NCBI RefSeq assembly: GCF_001592005.1
Contig: NZ_BCVZ01000013.1
Span: 48,058 to 112,057 of the forward strand
DNA: 64,000 bases
Direction: 5' to 3'
Origin: Bacillus sonorensis NBRC 101234 = KCTC 13918
GTDB taxonomy: Bacteria; Bacillota; Bacilli; Bacillales; Bacillaceae
In this document: in pieces, positions 20,578 to 29,054 of the stretch
How the letters are laid out: each line of letters opens with the position of its first letter
How positions within the stretch are numbered: the stretch's first letter is position 1
Made by a program: the position numbers and the translations under genes
Notes under the pieces: model-generated
The model's database searches: none
Seen by the model: only the letters and a program-made list of their open reading frames with translations
Told to the model about the DNA's origin: nothing

Positions 20578-21348
20578 CTGAAGCAACGTATTAATGAAGA
20601 ATTGGCGAACATCGAAAATATGAATCACGTAAAAATCCTTTTTGCGGTGGAGTCCGGAAGCAGGGCCTGGGGTTTTCCTTCGCAGGACAGCGATTACGAT
20701 GTCAGGTTTATTTATGTTCATCAAAAAGACTGGTACCTCTCCATTGATGCAAAGCGGGATGTCATCGAGCGCCCGATTCATGAATCTCTTGACATCAGCG
20801 GCTGGGAGCTGACAAAAGCGCTGAGGCTGTTCCGAAAATCAAATCCTCCGCTTCTTGAATGGCTTTCATCGGAAATGGTTTATTATGAAGCTTTTTCATT
20901 GGCGGAAAAGATGAGAAAGCTTCGCCAGCGGGTTTTTTCTCCGCCGGCCTGCATGCACCATTATTTAAATATGGCTTCAGGAAATGTTCGCCGTGAACTT
21001 CAACGGGAACAGGTGAAAATAAAGAAGTATTTTTATGTGCTCCGTCCGCTGCTGGCTTGCAAGTGGATTGAAACCCGCCAGACGGTTCCACCGATCGAAA
21101 TTCGAGTGCTGATGGATGAGCTTCTTGAAGACGGACGCCTGAAAACGGAAATTCTTAAGCTGCTTGAACGGAAAAAGCAGGGGCAGGAGTTTCAGCTTGA
21201 GCCCCAGCACCCTGTGCTGCTGGAATTTATCAAAAACGAGATGAAGCGGCTCCAGCCGGCGGCAAAAGCAAGCAAACCGAATACAGAAGATCTGACTCCC
21301 CTTCTTGACAGGCTGTTTCGAGAAACGCTTGACGAAGTGTGGGCATAA
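20578..21348 (+). CDS. ycgL: YcgL-family nucleotidyltransferase
   Basis: COG3541 nucleotidyltransferase; cytoplasmic, target unknown. The polymerase-beta-like site is clear: ESGSRAWGFPSQDSDYDVRFIYV, with GS near residue 28 and paired aspartates DSDYD near 38. The remainder is a helical C-terminal domain with RPLLACKWIE. The open frame starts just after the TGA at 20569. Family members need ~15 residues before the beta strand, which places the start at CTG 20578, six bases after GGTGAT. The first conventional codon, TTG 20602, would cut conserved residues and has no site. From CTG the length is 256, close to B. subtilis YcgL (260). Confidence 0.8.
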   Translation: MKQRINEELANIENMNHVKILFAVESGSRAWGFPSQDSDYDVRFIYVHQKDWYLSIDAKRDVIERPIHESLDISGWELTKALRLFRKSNPPLLEWLSSEMVYYEAFSLAEKMRKLRQRVFSPPACMHHYLNMASGNVRRELQREQVKIKKYFYVLRPLLACKWIETRQTVPPIEIRVLMDELLEDGRLKTEILKLLERKKQGQEFQLEPQHPVLLEFIKNEMKRLQPAAKASKPNTEDLTPLLDRLFRETLDEVWA

Positions 21349-21356
21349 AATATATT

Positions 21357-21386
21357 CCCTTTAAGTATTTTCTTAAGGGGTTTTTT
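21357..21386 (+). terminator. Terminator of ycgL
   Basis: 9-bp stem CCCTTTAAG/CTTAAGGGG (one T-G pair) with a six-base loop, followed by TTTTTT. Confidence 0.8.
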
Positions 21387-21418
21387 CTTTGTTGTCAGCG
21401 GGAATGGTTTAATATACA

Positions 21419-21432
21419 AGAAAACGTTTTCA
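21419..21432 (-). promoter_or_regulatory. cre-like catabolite repression site upstream of putB
   Basis: Read on the minus strand this is TGAAAACGTTTTCT, matching the CcpA cre pattern TGWNANCGNTNWCA at all but the last position. It lies just after a weak promoter-like pair (TTGTTG 21389-21394, 18 bases, TATACA 21413-21418), 265 bases before putB. Its target is therefore uncertain. Confidence 0.5.
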
Positions 21433-21577
21433 TTAGAAGGAGATGATGGCTATATTCACAGCTGCTGTCCGATCTGCGCCTTTTTCTTTTGAAAAACTTC
21501 TTTTTAATCCTATTGTCGTATAGCTTTAATGTTTTTAGGAAGAAAGTTTCTGTTTGGATGCGGGCGGTTGTCAAACA

Positions 21578-21594
21578 TTGTGGAAAAAACACAA
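21578..21594 (+). promoter_or_regulatory. Palindrome upstream of putB, candidate PutR operator
   Basis: TTGTG-GAAAAAA-CACAA is a perfect 5-bp inverted repeat ~40 bases upstream of the putB -35, a suitable distance for the activator PutR encoded at the end of the cluster. The assignment to PutR is inferred from position. Confidence 0.45.
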
Positions 21595-21625
21595 AAATCG
21601 TCAGCTTTTTTGTTTTTTCGAAATA

Positions 21626-21653
21626 TTGTGAATCAGCCCTCAGCTCTTATAAA
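21626..21653 (+). promoter_or_regulatory. putBCP promoter
   Basis: TTGTGA, a 16-base spacer and TATAAA, 46 bases before the putB ATG. The rest of the 350-base gap between ycgL and putB holds a possible 25-codon ORF at 21446 with a badly spaced ribosome-binding site and nothing else that I can support. Confidence 0.6.
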
Positions 21654-21698
21654 ATTAAGAATATAAAGAAATATTTCATGAGATGGCGGGGTGTGATA

Positions 21699-22616
21699 AT
21701 GGAAGTGATAACAAGGGACTTTTTTTTATTCTTATCTAAAAGCAGCATCCTGAATCGCCTGGCGAGAAATTGGGGGAGTTCTGTCGCAACTGGAAAAATT
21801 ATCGGAGGAAAGGATTTTGAATCTTCGATTCCGATTATCAGAAAGTTGAATGAGCAAGGGCTGACTGTTACTGTTGATCATTTAGGCGAGTTTGTGGACA
21901 GCAGGGAAGTGGCAAGGGAACGCACACAAGAATGCATTCGGGCCATTCAGCTGATCGCCCAGGAAAAGCTTGAGTCACATGTTTCCTTAAAAATGACTTC
22001 ATTGGGTCTTGATATTGACCTTGATCTAGTCAGAGAAAACATGACCGGCATTCTGGATACCGCTGAACAGCATCAGGTGATGGTGACGATCGATATGGAG
22101 GATGAGGTGCGCTGCCAGAAAACGCTTGATCTGTTTAAGGAATTCAGACAGCGCTACGAATATGTCAGTACGGTTTTACAGGCTTATTTGTACCGGACAG
22201 AACAGGATTTGGAAGAGTTAAACCCGTACAAACCGTTCTTCCGTCTTGTGAAAGGAGCATATAAGGAGTCGCCCCAGGTGGCGTTTCCGGATAAGAAGGA
22301 TGTTGATGAGAATTATAAAAAGCTCATTAAAAAGCAGCTGCTTAGCGGCCATTATACAGCCATCGCAACTCATGACGACAAGATGATTGATTTCACCAAA
22401 GAAATTGCGAGGGAGCACCAAATCGGAAAGGACCGCTTCGAGTTTCAAATGCTGTACGGCATGCGCAATAAAACCCAGCTTGAATTAGTCAAAGAGGGTT
22501 ATAACATGCGCGTATACCTTCCGTACGGGGATGACTGGTACGGATACTTTATGAGACGGCTTGCCGAACGGCCTGCCAATATCGCATTTGCATTTAAAGG
22601 AATGACCAAAAAGTAA
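21699..22616 (+). CDS. putB: Proline dehydrogenase
   Basis: FAD enzyme that oxidises proline to pyrroline-5-carboxylate, first step of proline catabolism. 305 residues. TIM-barrel motifs of monofunctional PRODH are visible: SLKMTSLGLDI, TIDMEDEV, LQAYLYRTEQDL, RLVKGAYKES, the ATHDDKMI histidine and FQMLYGMR, then VYLPYGDDWYGYFMRRLAERPAN, which carries the proline-binding arginines. ATG 21699 follows GGCGGGG; a 70-codon extension upstream is non-coding in character. First of putB-putC-putP; putC follows after 24 bases. Confidence 0.95.
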   Translation: MEVITRDFFLFLSKSSILNRLARNWGSSVATGKIIGGKDFESSIPIIRKLNEQGLTVTVDHLGEFVDSREVARERTQECIRAIQLIAQEKLESHVSLKMTSLGLDIDLDLVRENMTGILDTAEQHQVMVTIDMEDEVRCQKTLDLFKEFRQRYEYVSTVLQAYLYRTEQDLEELNPYKPFFRLVKGAYKESPQVAFPDKKDVDENYKKLIKKQLLSGHYTAIATHDDKMIDFTKEIAREHQIGKDRFEFQMLYGMRNKTQLELVKEGYNMRVYLPYGDDWYGYFMRRLAERPANIAFAFKGMTKK

Positions 22617-22640
22617 AACGATAAAAAGGGGAGATTTAGA

Positions 22641-24188
22641 ATGACAACACCTTACAAACACGAACCATTTACAGATTTCGGGAGAGAAGAAAACCGGGCT
22701 GCATTTCAAAAAGCACTGGATACGGTAAATGAATGGATGGGTCAATCATACCCTCTTGTTATCGATGGGGAAAGAATCGAAACTGAAGACAAGATCGTTT
22801 CGATCAATCCGGCAAACAAAGATGAAGTCGTCGGGACGGTGTCAAAAGCGACGCAGGATCATGCCGAGAAGGCCATTCAGGCGGCGGCGAAGGCGTTTGA
22901 AACATGGAGATACACTGATCCGGCGGAAAGAGCGGCAGTTTTATTCCGTGCGGCAGCAAAAGTTCGCCGCAAAAAGCATGAATTTTCGGCGCTCTTGGTC
23001 AAAGAAGCGGGCAAACCGTGGAATGAGGCTGATGCGGATACAGCTGAAGCGATCGATTTCATGGAATATTACGCACGGCAAATGCTTGAGCTTGCTAAAG
23101 GCAAACCTGTCAACAGCCGTGAAGGGGAACGGAATCAATACGTCTATACACCGACTGGCGTAACGGTCGTCATCCCGCCTTGGAACTTCCTTTTTGCGAT
23201 TATGGCAGGTACAACAGTGGCACCGATCGTTACGGGAAATACGGTTGTGCTGAAGCCGGCGAGCGCGGCGCCTGTCATCGCCGCGCGGTTCGTCGAAGTG
23301 CTTGAAGAAGCGGGGCTTCCAAAAGGGGTCGTGAACTATGTTCCGGGCAGCGGCGCTGAAGTCGGGGATTACCTTGTTGATCATCCGAAAACAAGTCTGA
23401 TCACATTTACCGGTTCAAGAGAAGTCGGAATCCGCATTTTTGAACGGGCAGCCAAGGTTCAGCCGGGGCAGACCCACCTGAAACAGGTGATTGCGGAAAT
23501 GGGCGGAAAAGACACGGTTGTCGTTGATGAAGACTGTGACATTGAATTGGCGGCTCAATCGATTTTCACATCTGCCTTTGGTTTTGCCGGCCAAAAATGT
23601 TCAGCAGGTTCCCGTGCGGTCGTTCACGAAAAAGTCTATGACCAAGTATTGAAGCGCGTCATCGAAATCACCGAGTCGAAAAAGGTCGGCGCTCCTGACA
23701 GTGCAGATGTCTACATGGGACCTGTCATCGATCAGGCGTCATTTGACAAAATCATGGATTACATTGAAATCGGAAAACAAGAAGGCCGCTTGGTCAGCGG
23801 AGGTAAGGGCGATGATGCAAAAGGGTATTTCATCGATCCGACCATCTTTGCCGATCTGGACCCGAAAGCCAGATTGATGCAGGAGGAAATCTTTGGACCA
23901 GTCGTTGCTTTTTCAAAGGTGAAGAACTTTGACGAAGCTTTGGAAGTTGCCAATAACACGGAATACGGGTTGACCGGCGCGGTCATTACAAATAACCGCG
24001 ATCATATCAACCGGGCAAAACAGGAATTCCACGTAGGAAATCTGTATTTTAACCGGAATTGTACAGGTGCGATCGTCGGCTACCATCCGTTTGGCGGATT
24101 TAAAATGTCAGGAACGGATTCAAAAGCGGGCGGCCCGGATTATTTGGCTCTCCACATGCAGGCGAAAACAATCAGTGAAATGTTTTAA
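22641..24188 (+). CDS. putC: 1-Pyrroline-5-carboxylate dehydrogenase
   Basis: NAD+-dependent aldehyde dehydrogenase that turns pyrroline-5-carboxylate/glutamate semialdehyde into glutamate. 515 residues, as in B. subtilis PutC/RocA. Visible ALDH motifs: PPWNFLFAI, the cofactor-binding [12 protein letters not shown], catalytic Glu in [14 protein letters not shown], nucleophilic Cys in [14 protein letters not shown] and the late [10 protein letters not shown]. Strong AAAAAGGGGAG ribosome-binding site. Acts with PutB to feed glutamate metabolism. Confidence 0.96.
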   Translation: MTTPYKHEPFTDFGREENRAAFQKALDTVNEWMGQSYPLVIDGERIETEDKIVSINPANKDEVVGTVSKATQDHAEKAIQAAAKAFETWRYTDPAERAAVLFRAAAKVRRKKHEFSALLVKEAGKPWNEADADTAEAIDFMEYYARQMLELAKGKPVNSREGERNQYVYTPTGVTVVIPPWNFLFAIMAGTTVAPIVTGNTVVLKPASAAPVIAARFVEVLEEAGLPKGVVNYVPGSGAEVGDYLVDHPKTSLITFTGSREVGIRIFERAAKVQPGQTHLKQVIAEMGGKDTVVVDEDCDIELAAQSIFTSAFGFAGQKCSAGSRAVVHEKVYDQVLKRVIEITESKKVGAPDSADVYMGPVIDQASFDKIMDYIEIGKQEGRLVSGGKGDDAKGYFIDPTIFADLDPKARLMQEEIFGPVVAFSKVKNFDEALEVANNTEYGLTGAVITNNRDHINRAKQEFHVGNLYFNRNCTGAIVGYHPFGGFKMSGTDSKAGGPDYLALHMQAKTISEMF

Positions 24189-24306
24189 ATGACAATCAAG
24201 TAGGGGAGAGAAGGCAGTCTTTTAAGGCTGCCTTCAATAAAGAGAAAAGAGTCGAAAAATTTAGACAAAACGGCACCTTGGGGGGATTCTTATCCAAAAC
24301 GTACAA

Positions 24307-25749
24307 TTGATCATTTCGATTGCAATTTATATGGTTGGCATGCTTTTGATCGGGTATTACGCGTATAAACGAACATCAAATCTTTCAGATTACATGCTTG
24401 GCGGACGCGCGCTAGGCCCTGCGGTCACAGCGCTCAGCGCGGGTGCATCCGATATGAGCGGCTGGCTGATGATGGGTCTGCCGGGGGCAATGTTTGCCAC
24501 GGGTTTAAGCGGGGCGTGGATCGTCATCGGGCTTGTGCTCGGGGCTTGGGCAAACTGGATTTATGTGGCGCCGCGCTTAAGAAGCTATACGGAAATCGCC
24601 GGCAATTCAATTACGATACCGTCATTTTTAGAAAACCGGTTTGGCGATAACACGAAAATTCTCCGGATTTTTTCGAGTATTGTCATCATCACGTTTTTTA
24701 CCTTTTATGTATCATCCGGAATGGTGTCCGGGGGGGTTTTATTTAACAGTATATTGCATTTGGACTACCATACAGGCTTATGGATCATATCGGCCGTTGT
24801 CGTATGCTACACGCTTTTCGGCGGATTTTTGGCCGTGAGCTGGACCGATTTCGTACAAGGAATCATTATGTTTGCCGCCCTGATTCTTGTTCCGCTTGTG
24901 ACGATTATTGAAACCGGCGGCCCGTCTGAAGCCTTTACGGAAATCCGCTCGATTGACCCGGATCTGCTCAACGTATTTAACGGGACGAGTGTTCTCGGCA
25001 TTATTTCTCTATTCGCCTGGGGGCTCGGCTATTTTGGACAGCCTCACATTATTGTGCGCTTTATGGCGATCTCCTCTGTAAAAGAAATCAAAAAAGCGCG
25101 CCGGATCGGCATGGGATGGATGATATTCTCAAGCATCGGGGCACTCTTGACCGGATTGATCGGTCTTGCTTACTATTCCCAAAAAGGACTTCATCTGGAT
25201 GACCCGGAAACGATATTTATTCAATTGGGCAATATTTTATTTCACCCGATTATCACCGGCTTTTTGATTTCAGCCATTTTAGCCGCAATTATGAGTACAA
25301 TATCCTCGCAGCTGCTTGTTACTTCAAGCTCATTAACGGAAGATTTATACAAAACAATTTTCAAACGCTCCGCCTCTGATAAAGAACTGGTCTTCTTTGG
25401 CCGCCTGGCCGTTCTTGTTGTTTCGATTATCGCCCTTTGGCTCGGCTGGTCAAAAAACAATTCAATATTGGGGCTTGTCAGCTACGCATGGGCGGGATTC
25501 GGATCTTCATTCGGCCCCGTCATCATTTTAAGCTTGTATTGGAAGCGGATGACAAAATGGGGGGCTCTTGCCGGGATTGTTGTAGGGGCAGTCACTGTCG
25601 TTATATGGGCTGCAGCAGGGCTTTCCGATTTTCTTTATGAAATGATACCGGGGTTTGCCGCAAGCTTATTGTCTGTATATGCCGCAAGCATCCTGACTTC
25701 AAAACCGAATCAGAAGGTCGCCGAGCAATTTGAAAATATAAAAATGTGA
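24307..25749 (+). CDS. putP: Sodium/proline symporter PutP
   Basis: SSS-family transporter that imports proline as nutrient for PutB/PutC. About 480 residues with 13 hydrophobic helices. Signature segments are YMLGGRALGPAVTALSAGASDMSGWL, GLGYFGQPHIIVRFMA and AAIMSTISSQLLVTSSSLTEDLYK (sodium-site serines). The start is unusual: TTG 24307 is the first conventional codon but lies 21 bases from the only ribosome-binding site, GGGGGG at 24280-24285. An ATC at 24292 has ideal 6-base spacing and would add five residues. No terminator separates it from putC. Confidence 0.92.
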   Translation: MIISIAIYMVGMLLIGYYAYKRTSNLSDYMLGGRALGPAVTALSAGASDMSGWLMMGLPGAMFATGLSGAWIVIGLVLGAWANWIYVAPRLRSYTEIAGNSITIPSFLENRFGDNTKILRIFSSIVIITFFTFYVSSGMVSGGVLFNSILHLDYHTGLWIISAVVVCYTLFGGFLAVSWTDFVQGIIMFAALILVPLVTIIETGGPSEAFTEIRSIDPDLLNVFNGTSVLGIISLFAWGLGYFGQPHIIVRFMAISSVKEIKKARRIGMGWMIFSSIGALLTGLIGLAYYSQKGLHLDDPETIFIQLGNILFHPIITGFLISAILAAIMSTISSQLLVTSSSLTEDLYKTIFKRSASDKELVFFGRLAVLVVSIIALWLGWSKNNSILGLVSYAWAGFGSSFGPVIILSLYWKRMTKWGALAGIVVGAVTVVIWAAAGLSDFLYEMIPGFAASLLSVYAASILTSKPNQKVAEQFENIKM

Positions 25750-25765
25750 TGCATCTCTTAAAAAC

Positions 25766-25788
25766 GCCTCTGTCCAATGGACAGAGGC
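25766..25788 (+). terminator. Hairpin between putP and putR
   Basis: Perfect 10-bp stem GCCTCTGTCC/GGACAGAGGC with a three-base loop. The T-run is delayed and broken (CGTCTAAATTTT), so termination may be partial and putR partly co-transcribed. Confidence 0.6.
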
Positions 25789-25871
25789 CGTCTAAATTTT
25801 CAAAAAGTAACATCTATACAAGAATGCAAAGGAGAAGTATGATTAAGTTAAAAACGGGTAGGAGAAAGGAT

Positions 25872-27116
25872 ATGGAAGAGCTATTAGAACAAGTTGTTTC
25901 TCTTTCAGATATTAACCAGATCATTGATTTTATCAGCGATGAGCTGAAAAAACCGGTCATACTGGAAAGCGCGGATTTTTTCCTATTAGCTTACAATTCC
26001 TATTATATCAACCACTTTGATGCGGCAAACCAGCAAACCATTTTCTCCAAAAAATGTCCGCTGCCGATTTTCGAAAAATTTGTCGAAGAAGGAATCATTG
26101 ATCAATTGAAAACCATTCCGACTCCTTTTCGGGTAAAACAGATTGAAGAGATCGGCCTGAACCAGCGGGTGGTGGTCAGCGCCAAACACAAAGGTGAAAT
26201 CATGGGCTACATTTGGATTCAGGAGATTGAAAACAACCTGACGGATGAAGAGCTTGATTTCTTATATAGGGCTTCTTTTCATGTTGGAAAGATCATCTAC
26301 AAGAAAGAACGGCTGAAGCAGGAAAAAGAGGAGCGGGTCGAAGAGCTTTACAGGCAGGCGATCAATGACCAGTTCCAAACGGAAAAAGACCTGAAAGCCG
26401 CAGCCGACAAAGCGAATGTTGTGCTGCCCTCCATATTTACCGTGATGGTGCTTCAAGTCGTCGACGGGGAGAATGAGCTGCTTGATGATCTGAAAGAAAC
26501 GATCAGATCATATTTAAATCTGAAGGACAATATCAGCCACGTATTGGAGGATCATTCCAACATCGCCATTATTGTCGGCAGCGTGTCGCGGAAGCGCTCC
26601 GCCATTGCCGCGGCGTCTGAGCTGATCAACAGGCTCTTAACCCATCTGCGCTCACAAATGCTGCCTCTTATCTTCATCGGGGTCGGCAATGAATACAGCA
26701 GTCCGCTGATGCTCGGCAAAAGCTACAAAGAGGCTCTGCAAGTTACAAAAGCAGCGGAAATCACCGGAAGCCAGGAGCATATTCCCTATGAGTACCAAAA
26801 GCTCGGTCTTTTCAGGTATCTTGATCAAATCGCCGCAAAAAACGACCATCTGCAATATTCAAATCCCGATCTTATGCTGCTGAAAGAAAAAGACAAAGAA
26901 AGCCACACCGAATTTTTGAGAACGCTTGAAATTTATCTCGTCAACAATTGCAAAGTCAAACCATCCGCAGAACAGCTGTTTATCCACCAAAACACCTTAA
27001 ACTACCGCATTAAGCAAATATTGGACATGACCTCGATCGACCTGAATGACTTTAACACGAGATGCCAACTGTTCATCGATTTGATGCTGATGAAAAAAGC
27101 CGGCTACAAATCGTGA
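25872..27116 (+). CDS. putR: PucR-family transcriptional activator PutR
   Basis: 414-residue proline-responsive activator of putBCP, close to B. subtilis PutR. The N-terminal GAF-like sensor includes ILESADFFLLAYNSYYINHF. The central region is the GGDEF-like CdaR segment. The C-terminal PucR helix-turn-helix is LFIHQNTLNYRIKQIL with following DLNDFNTRCQLFIDLMLM. The start at ATG 25872 (GGAG at 25861-25864) gives the family-standard N-terminus; the 42-codon upstream extension runs through the hairpin and is rejected. Confidence 0.93.
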   Translation: MEELLEQVVSLSDINQIIDFISDELKKPVILESADFFLLAYNSYYINHFDAANQQTIFSKKCPLPIFEKFVEEGIIDQLKTIPTPFRVKQIEEIGLNQRVVVSAKHKGEIMGYIWIQEIENNLTDEELDFLYRASFHVGKIIYKKERLKQEKEERVEELYRQAINDQFQTEKDLKAAADKANVVLPSIFTVMVLQVVDGENELLDDLKETIRSYLNLKDNISHVLEDHSNIAIIVGSVSRKRSAIAAASELINRLLTHLRSQMLPLIFIGVGNEYSSPLMLGKSYKEALQVTKAAEITGSQEHIPYEYQKLGLFRYLDQIAAKNDHLQYSNPDLMLLKEKDKESHTEFLRTLEIYLVNNCKVKPSAEQLFIHQNTLNYRIKQILDMTSIDLNDFNTRCQLFIDLMLMKKAGYKS

Positions 27117-27165
27117 AAACGCTTCTGCCCGGAAACGCGCTCCCGGGCCATTACAATTGAATAGG

Positions 27166-27195
27166 AAAAGCCGGTACATCTTGGACCGGCTTTTT
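27166..27195. terminator. Bidirectional terminator between putR and ycgQ
   Basis: 10-bp stem AAAAGCCGGT/ACCGGCTTTT with a nine-base loop and T-run. Its right edge touches the ycgQ stop, so it serves both convergent genes. Confidence 0.85.
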
Positions 27196-28039
27196 AATAT
27201 GTGCGATAAACGTAAGGATCTTTCGGTTCTTTGATTTTGGACCATTCTGTCACTTGCAGAACCGGAATCGTCGATTTAAACGGCTGGTAGAACTGCGATG
27301 TCAGGGTGCCCTTTACATGGAGCCATTGATCATTTTTGATATTGATATCATCGGGAAACTCCACAAGCATGCCATAGACGCCCGAGTCGGCGATACAATG
27401 GATGATTCCGAAACGAAGCACAAACAGCTGCCTGTCATGAATCGATTCCCCTTTAAACGCGAAGCCGCTGAATTCGATCGTTTTATCGAGGAATTCTCCG
27501 GGAGCATTATAGATGGCTTCCATCCCTTTCAAATAGTCCTCGTCCTGCAAAGCGATCCGTTTTTTTCCTTTATAGTTTTTCAGCGCTTTTTCCATGAGCT
27601 CGTCATAGCCGTCCTGCCCATAGTAGATGCTTGTATCAGGACGCAAATATTGCGTTTGGGAATAATGCTCAGGCTGTTCGATCGCTTTAAACGAAAAGCC
27701 CTTCGATTTGACGATATTGGAATCAAGCGTGGCAACCGGAAGGAACAGCCCTGTACATAAAGGGAAGATGAACACAAAGTAAATAAACATTCTTTTGAAA
27801 AAAGGCTGATCTTTCTCATGGCTGTGATCATGTCCGCACCCGCAGTCATGTCCGCATTCTGTCTCATTCGCCCCTTTCAAATAGAGATAGAATTGCACCG
27901 CGGTCAGAATCGCCAGCAGAAAAATCGCAATATAAGAGAGATAAGCATATTTCATATTAATATATTTGGTTAAATTCCCGGAAGCGTGGAGATGAAAAAA
28001 GAAAAACGTAAAAAACATCAAAATCAGTGTGCGAAACAT
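27194..28039 (-). CDS. ycgQ: TIGR03943/DUF1980 membrane protein YcgQ
   Basis: 281 residues: two N-terminal hydrophobic helices, a His/Cys-rich cytoplasmic patch (ECGHDCGCGHDHSHE near residue 65) that could bind a metal, a third helix, then a ~180-residue extracytoplasmic domain with an OB-like YcgQ fold. The family always accompanies a DUF318 permease such as YcgR. AAAGGGGTGAG precedes ATG 28039, only four bases after the ycgR stop. Role is probably metal or anion handling at the membrane (inference). Confidence 0.88.
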   Translation of the reverse strand: MFRTLILMFFTFFFFHLHASGNLTKYINMKYAYLSYIAIFLLAILTAVQFYLYLKGANETECGHDCGCGHDHSHEKDQPFFKRMFIYFVFIFPLCTGLFLPVATLDSNIVKSKGFSFKAIEQPEHYSQTQYLRPDTSIYYGQDGYDELMEKALKNYKGKKRIALQDEDYLKGMEAIYNAPGEFLDKTIEFSGFAFKGESIHDRQLFVLRFGIIHCIADSGVYGMLVEFPDDINIKNDQWLHVKGTLTSQFYQPFKSTIPVLQVTEWSKIKEPKDPYVYRTY

Positions 28040-28043
28040 GATC

Positions 28044-28931
28044 TCACCCCTTTACCAAAAGTGATCCGGCCAGAACGATGACAGCGATATAGATGATCAA
28101 GAAACAGACAAAGCGTTTTTTAAAGATTCCGAGCATCATCAGCAGGTTTTTCACATCAACCATTGCCCCGAAAACAAGGAATGCGATCAGAGAGCCCAGT
28201 GAAAATGTACTGCTGAAGGATGATGCGATAAAGGCATCAACCTCTGAACAAAGGGATAATACAAATGACAGACCCATCATGACGAGCGATGAGGATACGT
28301 CATTTTGGCCGATCGCCAAAAGGGTCGATGTTTTAATAAATGTTTGCATCGCAGCTGCCACAAAAGCGCCGATGATCAAGTATTTTCCGACTGAAAAAAA
28401 TTCGTCTACCGCATGGCGGAGCGTCCCTCCAAGCTTGCTCAGAAAAGACTGCCCGGCATGGCCGTGATGGTGATGGCGGTGAGACTCCCCTTCGATCAGC
28501 TGATTTCCTTTAAATTGAAAAGAGATGATGACTCCCGCGATCAGAGAAACCGCAATGGCCAATCCTCCGCGGTACAATACAACATCCCATTTGTTCCCGA
28601 AAGCGATAAAAGTAGAAAACAAAACGATCGGATTGATGATCGGAGCCGTCAGCATAAAGGCCACAGCCGCATGGAGCGGCACGCCTTTTAGAATCAAGCG
28701 GCGGGCAATCGGCACGATGCCGCATTCACAGGCCGGAAACAATATACCGGCAAATGTACCAGACAGAACGGCAAGAAACCGGTTTTTCGGAATGATTTTC
28801 GCCATCATTTCTTCTGTCACGAACATTTGAATCAAACCAGATATAAAAACCCCGATCAACACGAATGGGATGGCTTCTATTAATATACTGATAAAGATGG
28901 AATTGAGCTGCAGAAAAGATTGTGAAGCCAC
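28044..28931 (-). CDS. ycgR: DUF318-family permease YcgR
   Basis: 294-residue integral membrane protein with about eight helices. Family hallmarks: PACECGIVPIARRLILKGVPLHAAVAFMLTAPIINP, with the conserved CECG pair, and FVLSLCSEVDAFIASSF in the second half. A His-rich loop (HRHHHHGH near residue 155) lies between the two repeats. GTG 28931 is seven bases after GGAGG. First gene of the ycgR-ycgQ operon. Members of this permease group include arsenite and other oxyanion or metal exporters; substrate here unknown. Confidence 0.88.
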   Translation of the reverse strand: MASQSFLQLNSIFISILIEAIPFVLIGVFISGLIQMFVTEEMMAKIIPKNRFLAVLSGTFAGILFPACECGIVPIARRLILKGVPLHAAVAFMLTAPIINPIVLFSTFIAFGNKWDVVLYRGGLAIAVSLIAGVIISFQFKGNQLIEGESHRHHHHGHAGQSFLSKLGGTLRHAVDEFFSVGKYLIIGAFVAAAMQTFIKTSTLLAIGQNDVSSSLVMMGLSFVLSLCSEVDAFIASSFSSTFSLGSLIAFLVFGAMVDVKNLLMMLGIFKKRFVCFLIIYIAVIVLAGSLLVKG

Positions 28932-28941
28932 AAAAAAACCT

Positions 28942-28979
28942 CCGTTTCAGTCTAGCATTATATCATAAAACAGAAACGG
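28942..28979 (-). promoter_or_regulatory. Inverted repeat around the ycgR promoter
   Basis: CCGTTTC (28942-28948) and GAAACGG (28973-28979) flank an extended -10 (TGATATAAT read on the minus strand). Such arms around the -10 suggest a repressor operator or a leader hairpin. It does not resemble a Zur, Fur or CzrA box. Confidence 0.45.
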
Positions 28980-29054
28980 CGGCGGGGACGGCGCAAAATC
29001 TTTGTGATGGCATGAGAAATGCGGACTGACGACAGCCGGTCCGCTTTTGGTCTT

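Noticed and set aside
20098..20781. 227-codon minus-strand ORF across the acetyltransferase pseudogene and ycgL start
   Set aside because: It lies antisense to clearly recognisable acetyltransferase and nucleotidyltransferase coding sequence, and its translation shows no domain.
21446..21523. 25-codon ORF (MAIFTAAVRSAP...) downstream of the cre-like site
   Set aside because: AAGGAG is only three bases from the ATG and no coding signature or family is recognisable; could be a leader peptide but support is too weak.
21489..21698. N-terminal 70-codon extension of putB
   Set aside because: It runs through the putB promoter and palindrome and has no family match; ATG 21699 gives the standard length.
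27254..27760. 168-codon plus-strand ORF antisense to ycgQ
   Set aside because: ycgQ is supported by family features and coupling to ycgR; the antisense frame has none.
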